From Reticulitermes speratus (lineage: Eukaryota; Arthropoda; Insecta; Blattodea; Rhinotermitidae): a stretch of 64,000 nucleotides of DNA. The notes beneath the pieces are model-generated. The model was not told the DNA's origin. It saw only the letters and a list, made by a program, of their open reading frames with translations, and did no database searches. The DNA lies in assembly GCA_021186555.1 (NCBI GenBank), contig JAJKFL010000004.1:12270779-12334778 (forward strand). Direction: 5' to 3'. Positions 56,636 to 64,000 of the stretch are shown here, piece by piece. Both the position numbers and the translations under genes were made by a program. Within the stretch, counting starts at the first letter, position 1. The number at the start of each line of letters is the position of its first letter.

Positions 56636-57662
56636 ATTTGTTCTGTCTTGTTATATTTATAAGGTCGACGTCAATTTCTGCTGTCTTGTTATATTTATAA
56701 GGTCGACGTCAATTTCTGCTGTCTTGTTATATTTATAAGGTCGACGTCAATTTGTGCTGTCTTGTTATATTTATAAGGTCGACGTCAATTTGTGCTGTCT
56801 TGTTATATTTATAAGGTCGACGTCAATTTGTGCTGTCTTGTTATATTTATAAGGTCGACGTCAATTTGTGCTGTCTTGTTATATTTATAAGGTCGACGTC
56901 AATTTGTGCTGTCTTGTTATATTTATAAGGTCGACGTCAATTTCTGCTGTCTTGTTATATTTATAAGGTCGACGTCAATTTGTGCTGTCTTGTTATATTT
57001 ATAAGGTCGACGTCAATTTGTGCTGTCTTGTTATATTTATAAGGTCGACGTCAATTTCTGCTGTCTTGTTATATTTATAAGGTCGACGTCAATTTCTGCT
57101 GTCTTGTTATATTTATAAGGTCGACGTCAATTTCTGCTGTCTTGTTATATTTATAAGGTCGACGTCAATTTCTGCTGTCTTGTTATATTTATAAGGTCGA
57201 CGTCAATTTGTGCTGTCTTGTTATATTTATAAGGTCGACGTCAATTTGTGCTGTCTTGTTTATTTTATAAGGTCGACGTCAATTTCTGCTGTCTTGTTAT
57301 ATTTATAAGTCGACGTCAATTTCTGCTGTCTTGTTATATTTATAAGGTCGACGTCAATTTCTGCTGTCTTGTTATATTTATAAGGTCGACGTCAATTTCT
57401 GCTGTCTTGTTATATTTATAAGGTCGACGTCAATTTGTGCTGTCTTGTTATATTTATAAGGTCGACGTCAATTTGTGCTGTCTTGTTATATTTATAAGGT
57501 CGACGTCAATTTCTGCTGTCTTGTTATATTTATAAGGTCGACGTCAATTTGTGCTGTCTTGTTATATTTATAAGGTCGACGTCAATTTGTGCTGTCTTGT
57601 TATATTTATAAGGTCGACGTCAATTTGTGCTGTCTTGTTACATTTATAAGGTCGACGTCAAT
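56636..57662. repeat. 38-bp minisatellite array
   Basis: About 27 units of AAGGTCGACGTCAATTTGTG then CTGTCTTGTTATATTTAT, varying mainly as TTTGTGCTG or TTTCTGCTG. It is very uniform. The right edge is interrupted by foldback FB4. Confidence 0.96.
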
Positions 57663-57744
57663 TTACCTGTGCTTAATCTTTAGTTTCTCAACCAACAAAT
57701 GCACTATTTATTTTCGTAATTTTCTGTTCACTACATCCTACATA

Positions 57745-58052
57745 GGGGCACGCGGTGGCGCAGTTGGTTGAGGCACTGCGCTACTAGCCGGAAGGTCACG
57801 GGTTCGATTCCCGATGGTGTCATTGGAATTAATTCCTTGACATAATCGTTTCGGTCGCACTATGGCCCTGGGGCCGACTCAGCCTCTAACAGAAATGAGT
57901 ACCAGGAATATTTCCTGGGGGGTAAAGGCGGCCGGTGCGTAGGGCTGACAACCTTACCACCTTCATGTGCCGATTATTTACAAATCTGGAAGCCTCAACC
58001 TCCTGGACCCCTCAGGGCCTGTCTAGGCCTGTAATGGGGTTGCTTTACCTTT
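57745..58052 (+). mobile_element. SINE-B, full length
   Basis: It starts GGGGCACGCGGTGGCGCAGT (A box TGGCGCAGTTGG) with B box GGGTTCGATTCCC. The body has ATGGCCCTGGGGCCGACTCA, GAGTACCAGGAATATTTCCT, GGGGTAAAGGCGGCCGGTGC and an end GGCCTGTAATGGGGTTGCTT. The head differs from SINE-A, but the central domain (GGCCCTGGGGCC..TACC.GG..TTTCC.GGGGGTAAAG.GGCCGG.GCG) is shared. Confidence 0.88.
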
Positions 58053-58220
58053 CAGCTTCCTATACAATGGGTACCGGGCCTATTTCCCGGGGGTAAAGCG
58101 GCCGGGGCGTGGAGTTGACCACCCACCCTCAACTAGTGCCGAGGTTAAAGAAGGAGTAGAGCTATACCTCTACTCCCCCTCTGGGCCTTCGTGGCCTGTT
58201 CTAGGGAGAAATTTACCTTT
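58053..58220 (+). mobile_element. SINE-A 3' half fused behind SINE-B
   Basis: CAGCTTCCTATACAATGGGT then ACCGGGCCTATTTCCCGGGG starts inside the SINE-A central domain and runs to GGCCTGTTCTAGGGAGAAAT and a TTTTTT tail. A direct repeat TACATCCTACA flanks the SINE-B plus SINE-A pair (about 57,732-57,742 and 58,220-58,230), so the pair probably arrived as one unit. Confidence 0.85.
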
Positions 58221-58584
58221 TTTACATCCTACACAAGTTTCGGCCGTAACTCGGCCATCATCAGGGCTCGTTGTTAAGTACACTTCACTGTTCACTGTCC
58301 TTTTGGCACTATCACTTATCCGTTCAATGCTAATATTCACACTAAGAATCACGAGTATATAAAATTTCTTCAAGTAGTTTCTTGAATTTTTCCGGTGTAT
58401 ATAGCATCCGTCCGTGTCCGGACTGCCCCTGATGAAGGCCGAATTACGGCCGAAACATATGTAGCGTGTAGTGAACAGAAAATTACGAAAATAAAAAGTG
58501 CATTTGTTGGTTGAGAAACTAAAAATTAATGTGAAGTTGCACGGCGAACACAACGTCAAATTACCTGTGCTTGTTTAACCGCCT

Positions 58585-58755
58585 GGAAGTGGGGAGTGAT
58601 GTTATAGCCCCACGCATTCTAACCTCGGCAGCAAAAGAGGTGAGTGGTCATATCACGACCTGGTCAGTTTACACCCAACCAACCCCCAACCTTCTACTCC
58701 CCTCCTCCGGGAAAGAGTTCCTGGTACCTGCTGGATAGGAGGCTGCCGAAAGTAA
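58585..58755 (-). mobile_element. old SINE 3' half
   Basis: The minus strand reads CAGCCTCCTATCCAGCAGGT, ACCAGGAACTCTTTCCCGGA and a decayed 3' part ending near GGGGCTATAACATCACTCCC. This has the A/B central domain with much divergence. Confidence 0.6.
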
Positions 58756-59284
58756 ACTTCAGTCCGCACCGCAGTACAGTAGTCTGTCCATGTTGCCTGC
58801 ACGTTCGAGCCTGTGCTAAGTCAGCCACATCGTCAGACTACTCACTTGCCGCATTAAATATGCCCACGTAGGGAATGAAGGGTGGATTACTAGCTAATAT
58901 ATGATAAATAATTTATCAGCATCCATTGGGAAGTTGTTATTATTCGTGATATCAACTGCAGACTCTCGCAACAACCTGAGAAAGGGATCACGTACGCCTG
59001 TAGTGGCAAACATAACGTTAATTGGACAACGGAAATGGACTACCTAAAACCAAAACAAAAACTCGAAAGAAGTTTGAAAACCTCCAACCGTAATAAAATT
59101 ACAATAAATGTCTACAAAACAAATAATTTCATATCGTGATTTTGGGTTTGTGACAAGCAAGTGGATACCAAAAAGTTAGTACTCACCAAACTACACGGCG
59201 TCAGAAACCAAAAGAGCACCACAAGAAACATCACCAGCACGTAAATCTGAAACATTTCACATGCACATTAACTAACGTAACATT
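58756..59284. other. low-copy stretch, no gene recognised
   Basis: Nothing recognisable. Confidence 0.4.
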
Positions 59285-59312
59285 GGCCGTGTCATGGCTC
59301 AGGCGGTTGGTG
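59285..59312 (+). mobile_element. SINE-E head scrap
   Basis: GGCCGTGTCATGGCTCAGGC then GGTTGGT equals the first 27 bp of SINE-E (A box region) with one or two changes. The sequence after it does not continue the element. Confidence 0.6.
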
Positions 59313-59539
59313 AATAACGAACGTTTGCAGACAGAACAAGGTTCATGTACTTACCGTATTATTTCTTTATTATTATTGTATTATTGTATTATTATATTAA
59401 TATATAATATATATATTATATTTAGCAACCGAATTAGACTTCGAAACGTATTTTAAGGCAGTATCACGTTTTATATGAGTTATAATTTTAATTATTTAGG
59501 TATACCTGTGTTTTAGTTTTACCCATAAGTCTGTTTCGT

Positions 59540-59665
59540 TAATTGTTTTGTTGTGTTGTTCGTTGGTGTCTATTTGTATAATTTGCGTTGTACTTATTTT
59601 GTGCTACTTTTGTAACTGGCCATTGTGCTGTTAAACTAGCATTTACATAAATAAGAATTGAACTA
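59540..59665 (+). mobile_element. LINE-C 3' tail, copy 1
   Basis: TTGTGCTACTTTTGTAACTG then GCCATTGTGCTGTTAAAC and ATAAATAAGAATTGAACTAT. The same tail layout (TTTGTAAYTGGCCAT..GGCTGTT...AATTGAA) recurs at 60.06-60.12 and 61.07-61.13 kb. AT-rich DNA surrounds it. Confidence 0.6.
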
Positions 59666-59721
59666 TTATTATATATATATTAATATTAATAATAATATTA
59701 TTTGTCATTAATGTTTTATTA

Positions 59722-60125
59722 GGTTCTAAATCCTGTCCATCTACTTTGGACATTATTGGTCTACGAGTTCCTACTCGGAACCTCCGAGACTTTTCTTTGT
59801 TTCATGTTAGCTCATATTATAAAAATTGTCCCTCCGGCCGGTGTGTAACTGCGGCAAATTCAGTTTGTAATTATTTGGATGTCTTCAGAAGGGAATTTGT
59901 TACACTTAGTCAGATGTAATAATTTATTACATTATTTTAAGGTGTTTTTATTAATTATTTGAGTAAGTTATTGTTTGTTTATTTGTTTTGTTGTGTTTGT
60001 TTTATTTTTGTTTAGTATATTGTCCGTTGTTATTTGTGTCTGTATGTTGTGCTGTTTGTGTAATTGGCCATCTGGCTGTTGATTCGGCACATTAATAAAC
60101 TAGAATTGAATTGAATCGAATTATT
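59722..60125 (+). mobile_element. LINE-C 3' end with tail frame
   Basis: From 59,722 an open frame of 65 codons ends at tandem stops (59,917). It reads PSTLDIIGLRVPTRNLRDFS, then KNCPSGRCVTAANSVCNYLD, then VFRREFVTL. LDIIGLRVPTRN.RDFS and P(S)xRCV.AAN.VC..LD.F are typical of the last part of non-LTR reverse transcriptase proteins. The 3' UTR ends TGTAATTGGCCATCTGGCTG, then AATAAACTAGAATTGAATTG. The 5' portion is missing. The frame has no breaks, so this copy may be young. Confidence 0.75.
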
Positions 60126-60713
60126 ATTACTCTTAAAAATTTCAAGTTGTACATAAGAGTGTGGCTCGAATGACATTATGCTAACTTCCAGTTACATGTA
60201 AACTTCTCCAATGATTGTACTATATTTATCCAGTTACTACAGACAAATGAAGTCATATAAACGTCCATACGCCTGTAATGCATGCAACTCTGCATGTAAC
60301 GTTACATGAAACCATCGAAAACGCCACTGCTCATGCCTTTAACCCTCCATACGTTAATGAAAATGTGCGTGTCACCGGGTCGATGGAAGTTTCACTTGTG
60401 CGTGTTGATGGACTTTCGTAAATTCAACGGGACACAGAAAGAAGGTATATCGGGTGGGGGGGGGGGGGAGGGGGAGCTTTTGGAAAAAAAATATTAAGGA
60501 TCTAGCTAACCGTTCTAAAAAGCAGGTAACGCGTGTTTTCACGAATTTTACTACAAAGAGACAAGATAGGAGATATATATAGGTTCAGCACAGCATTGAG
60601 GCGTTGTCGAGTGTTTACATCCTGGACACTTATCAGATGGTGCCACATGTACCATTTAATTGACTGGGGTTATTGTTGTACGTTGTTGTATACAGCTGTG
60701 AATATATGGTGCC
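60126..60713. other. low-copy stretch with a poly-G run
   Basis: A G-rich run lies at about 60,456-60,475. No gene is recognised. Confidence 0.45.
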
Positions 60714-60966
60714 GATCCCAGTGGCCGTGCGGTCTAAGGCGTGTGTCTACGGCCGCTCGCTTGCTGGGATTGCGGGTTCGAATCCCGCCAGGGGCATGGA
60801 TGTCTGTCTGTTGTGAGTGTTGTGTGTTGTCAGGTAGAGGTCTCTGCGACGAGCTGGTCCCTCGTCCAGAGGAGTCCTACCGAGTGTGGTGTGTGTGAGT
60901 GTGGTCGTGAAGCCTCGATAATGAGGCGGCCTAGGCCCCCAAGGGGCTGTCGAGCCATTGAAAAAA
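60714..60966 (+). mobile_element. SINE-C, full length
   Basis: It starts GATCCCAGTGGCCGTGCGGT with A box region TGGCCGTGCGGT and B box GGGTTCGAATCCC. The body has TTGTGTGTTGTCAGGTAGAG, CTCGTCCAGAGGAGTCCTAC and GATAATGAGGCGGCCTAGGC. It ends GGGGCTGTCGAGCCATTG and an A-rich run. The head and anticodon region (GTGTCTACGGCCGCTCGCTT) have extra bases for a variable arm, suggesting a class II tRNA (Leu or Ser) ancestor. Confidence 0.88.
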
Positions 60967-61004
60967 ATATATATTATTATTAATATTGTTTCTACATATT
61001 ATTT

Positions 61005-61137
61005 CTTATTATCTCTTTTCTGTGTGTTTTCGTTTGCTGTTTGTCATTTGTGTATTTTCCTTACGTCTCTGTGCCGTCTCTGTAACTGGTCTTATGGCTG
61101 CTGTGACAACAAATTAACAATTAAGAATTCAACTGAA
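61005..61137 (+). mobile_element. LINE-C 3' tail, copy 3
   Basis: CGTCTCTGTAACTGGTCTTA then TGGCTGCTGTGACAACAAAT and AATTAAGAATTCAACTGAAA follow the LINE-C tail layout. An (ATT)n run follows. Confidence 0.6.
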
Positions 61138-61138
61138 A

Positions 61139-61141
61139 TTA

Positions 61142-61176
<35 letters not shown>

Positions 61177-61190
61177 TACTATTCTGTTCT
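61139..61190. repeat. (ATT)n microsatellite
   Basis: About 45 bp of ATT repeats with two ACT interruptions, behind a LINE-C tail. Confidence 0.95.
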
Positions 61191-61565
61191 GTTGCTGTAA
61201 TATTTATTTGAAGAACTCACATTTATACGTAAAGTTGTTTCTCTTAAATTTATCGGACACGTAACCCAAAGTGTCAGCCCGTAGAAATGTTTTACAACTT
61301 TCTACTACAAACAGACGTTCTTGCACACTCTGCAGGCGTATCCACAACATATCTACATAACAACTGTTACGTTCCAATAAGCAATCAACAAATATTAAGA
61401 TAGCACGGTTTCTTTTTCAATGCGTCACGTAAATGGGGGGGGGGGGGGAAGCCGCAAACGCACAGTGACGTGACGTCACAGCAGGAAGGCTATTATACGT
61501 GGGGACACAGCAAAACCTTAAATATTGCGGTAGGTATTTGAGATTCTAACAGCGGAATTTAAACA
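61191..61565. other. low-copy stretch with a poly-G run
   Basis: A run of about 15 G lies at 61,434-61,448. Nothing else is recognised. Confidence 0.45.
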
Positions 61566-61690
61566 GATGAAAGTCTTCTGGGATGTGAGGCCGTGCTAAT
61601 TGGTAAATAATCACCGACATTGCGGAACAGATTTCTGTCTCCATCTTCAGGGCCTGAGCAGTCCTTGGACAGCGCCACAGCCCACAGTAG
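61566..61690 (-). mobile_element. H2 hairpin element, minus strand
   Basis: AAAGTCTTCTGGGATGTGAG, ATCACCGACATTGCGGAACA and CTCCATCTTCAGGGCCTGAG keep the H2 order in reverse. This copy has a single CCGACATTGCG block where the 17.2-kb copy has the minisatellite. Confidence 0.7.
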
Positions 61691-61904
61691 TTCAGCATGC
61701 TGACACGAAGATTAATCAAGAGAGAGCACCGTTCAAATATTTGAGGTCATTCACAGCAAACACAACGTGATTAGTGCAGCTGCGAACAGAAGACGTGCAC
61801 AGACCTGTTCCGCTATATCGTATAGTTAAGAATTTAGAGTTTTTAACGCCTTCAATAATCTATGAATAAAAATAATCTATGAATAAAAATATTCTAATGG
61901 CATT

Positions 61905-63180
61905 GTCCGGTAATAGATGAATGAATGAATATGGTGAATTGGTAGAATTATAAAGACAGGGGAAAACTGAAGTACTGGGAGAAAAACATTATACAGCGTC
62001 GGTGGTAGATGAATGAATGAGTATGGAGCATTGGTGGAATGATACTGACAGGGGAAAACTGAAGTACTGGGAGAGAAACTTTATACAGCGTCGGTGGTAG
62101 ATGTATGAATGAGTATGGAGCATTGGTGGAATGATACTGACAGGGGAAAACTGAAGTACTGGGAGAGAAACATTATACAGCGTTGGTGGTAGATGAATGA
62201 ATGAGTATGGAGCATTGGTGGAATGATACTGACAGGGGAAAACTGAAGTACTGGGAGAGAAACATTATACAGCGTCGGTGGTAGATGTATGAATGAGTAT
62301 GGAGCATTGGTGGAATGATACTGACAGGGGAAAACTGAAGTACTGGGAGAGAAACATTATACAGCGTTGGTGGTAGATGAATGAATGAGTATGGAGCATT
62401 GGTGGAATGATACTGACAGGGGAAAACTGAAGTACTGGGAGAAAAACATTATACAGCGTCGGTGGTAGATGAATGAATGAGTATGGAGCATTGGTGGAAT
62501 GATACTGACAGGGGAAAACTGAAGTACTGGGAGAGAAACGTTATACAGCGTTGGTGGTAGATGAATGAATGAGTATGGAGCAATGGTGGAATGATACTGG
62601 CAGGGGAAAACTGAAGTGCTGGGAGAGAAACATTATACAGCGTTGGTGGTAGATGTATGAATGAGTATGGAGCATTGGTGGAATGATACTGACAGGGGAA
62701 AACTGAAGTACTGGGAGAAAAACATTATACAGCGTCGGTGGTAGATGAATGAATGAGTATGGAGCATTGGTGGAATGATACTGACAGGGGAAAACTGAAG
62801 TACTGGGAGAAAAACATTATACAGCGTCGGTGGTAGATGAATGAATGAGTACAGAGCATTGGTGGAATGATACTGACAGGGGAAAACTGAAGTACTGGGA
62901 GAGAAACGTTATACAGCGTTGGTGGTAGATGAATGAATGAGTATGGAGCAATGGTGGAATGATATTGACAGGGGAAAACTGAAGTACTGGGAGAGAAACA
63001 TTATACAGCGTTGGTGGTAGATGAATGAATGAGTATGGAGCAATGGTGGAATGATACTGACAGGGGAAGCCTGAAGTACTGGGAGAAAAACATTATACAG
63101 TGTTGGTGGTAGATGAATGAATGAGTATGGAGCATTGTTGGAGTGATACTGACAGGGGAAATCCGAAGTACTCGGAGAAA
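61905..63180. repeat. 92-bp satellite array 2, inside a SINE-E copy
   Basis: About 14 units of the same 92-bp repeat as at 49.6 kb but much more regular. For part of its length units alternate between CGTCGGTGGTAGATGTATGA and CGTTGGTGGTAGATGAATGA, giving a 184-bp dimer. The left-most unit is diverged (ATGGTGAATTGGTAGAATTA). The right-most unit passes into SINE-E. Confidence 0.95.
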
Positions 63181-63240
63181 AACCTTTCCCAGTGTGACTT
63201 TGTCCACCACAAAGCCCATGGGTACTCTCGTGAGGTCAAA
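63181..63240 (-). mobile_element. SINE-E body at the edge of satellite array 2
   Basis: The last unit continues AACCTTTCCCAGTGTGACTT then TGTCCACCACAAAGCCCATG, matching AACATGTCCCAGTGCCACTT then TGTCCACCACAAACCCCACA of SINE-E at 19.15 kb. The tRNA head beyond is decayed. Confidence 0.8.
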
Positions 63241-64000
63241 CCCATTGAAAGTTGCGGATTGCTGGGACCTGACTCCCTTTAGTTTAGATGAAAGTCACCA
63301 GCACGTCTGACAAACCTGATACCTGAACCTTCAATGTCATACCGTGGACATTTTTCCACCACGTACACAGAGTCATGTCACCAAAGATGGTACGAGTGTT
63401 GCCCAATGTCCCTCTGTAAAGCCTTAAGACAGGGTTGGCATTTGACCCCAGGTCCCAAGTCTGATACAGATCCTCTACGTGTGGGTAATGTGACACACGG
63501 CCTCAGTGTGCGAACTGTAAACATTGGGAAAGTTGTATGGGTTACCATGGTAACGGTTTTGTACCACACTTACAGCAAGAGTGAAACAAGTGAACCACAA
63601 ATAGTAGCCTACAACATCCGAGTTGTAAAATGTTTATTTGCCGGAGTTTCTCGCAACCGTTGTGTGAAATCAATATACACCTCCAGACCAGACACACTTT
63701 GGCGCTCTGCCGGTGGCCTACACATGTCTCAAGCTCACCTAAGCACTAATTCATAATCGTGATATTGATACCGGTGTCAACAAGACAGGCGATGTACGTA
63801 TAACCTCATATTGTGGCGCGTTCGCGTAACTACTGTTGCAGTGGAAACGCAAAAATGAGATCCTTGTACATTGTTTCGCTACGTATCGCCGTCAATAAAG
63901 CTTTTACGGCAATTTTAAATCACTGGCGACACTGAAACTTATTTATGTCTTCATGCAAAATGTCAGATGTTTTTTGCTGGACCTTAACTGAATTTGCAGT
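63241..64000. other. low-copy stretch, no gene recognised
   Basis: A 140-residue plus-strand frame (63,334-63,756) is the longest open frame in the window that is neither tandem repeat nor a copy of another segment here (MSYRGHFSTTYTESCHQRWY...). I recognise no domain. GTGGCGCGTTCGCGTAACTA at 63,805 is one tip of the element family at 43.4-43.9 kb. Confidence 0.4.

Larger units (their letters stand above)
57675..58554. mobile_element. foldback element FB4, split by a composite SINE
   Basis: The left arm is 57,675-57,744 plus 58,221-58,262, the right arm about 58,425-58,520. They share AACCAACAAATGCACT / AGTGCATTTGTTGGTT, TTTTCTGTTCACTAC / GTAGTGAACAGAAAA and a hairpin (GGCCGAATTACGGCCGAAAC). 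The terminal motif TTGCACGGCGAACA lies at 58,536. An 18-bp direct repeat GTCAATTTACCTGTGCTT / GTCAAATTACCTGTGCTT flanks the whole (57,657-57,674 and 58,555-58,572). Confidence 0.85.

Noticed and set aside
1-64000. LTR retroelements, endogenous viruses or Polinton-like elements
   Set aside because: I saw no long terminal direct repeats, no capsid, protease or integrase motifs and no envelope-like frames. The coding remnants are LINE or mariner type.

Overview
The window looks like gene-poor, repeat-dominated DNA from an insect nuclear genome. No host protein-coding gene could be supported on either strand. The recognisable peptides are all C-terminal tails of non-LTR retrotransposons (LINEs) or a mariner-type transposase remnant. 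The mix of LINE tails and tRNA-derived SINEs resembles what I recall from cockroaches and termites (Blattodea). That placement is inference from memory, not a search result.

Two layers make up the window. The first is about 25 separate tandem arrays with units of 17 to 114 bp, together roughly 24 kb by my own rough sum. The largest are a 27-bp array (28.6-32.1 kb), a 44-bp array (36.6-39.1 kb), a 92-bp array in two places (49.6-51.4 and 61.9-63.2 kb), a 55-bp array (21.1-22.6 kb), a 46-bp array (33.3-34.6 kb) and a 114-bp satellite in three clusters (2.6-3.4, 23.8-24.9 and 25.7-26.9 kb). Most units are unrelated to each other. The second layer is dispersed mobile elements: several SINE families (called A to E here), at least three LINE families (called J, R and C here) present only as 3' ends, foldback elements carrying a conserved hairpin ending in CGAAACATRTGTA, a second hairpin family (H2), an internally deleted mariner-type element, a hAT-like MITE and further dispersed repeats.

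The two layers are connected. At least four tandem arrays appear to have grown out of a mobile element. The 92-bp satellite lies inside SINE-E. An 18-bp minisatellite lies inside an H2 hairpin element. A 40-bp array is the duplicated 3' end of LINE-R. A 23-bp minisatellite sits at the same junction of one dispersed repeat in two copies 38 kb apart. This element-to-satellite conversion, together with the hammerhead-like hairpin in the foldback family, is the most interesting content. Several arrays, especially near 12.3-12.8, 28.3 and 31.5-31.8 kb, are full of small insertions and deletions that could be decay or long-read assembly error.

Region by region: 0-12 kb alternates arrays with SINEs and LINE tails. 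12-20 kb is mostly low-copy DNA with hairpin elements and SINE-E. 20-40 kb is the satellite-rich core. 40-49 kb holds LINE ends, foldback elements and the mariner-type derivative. 49-64 kb holds the paired 92-bp arrays, SINEs, LINE-C tails and a foldback element interrupted by a composite SINE.
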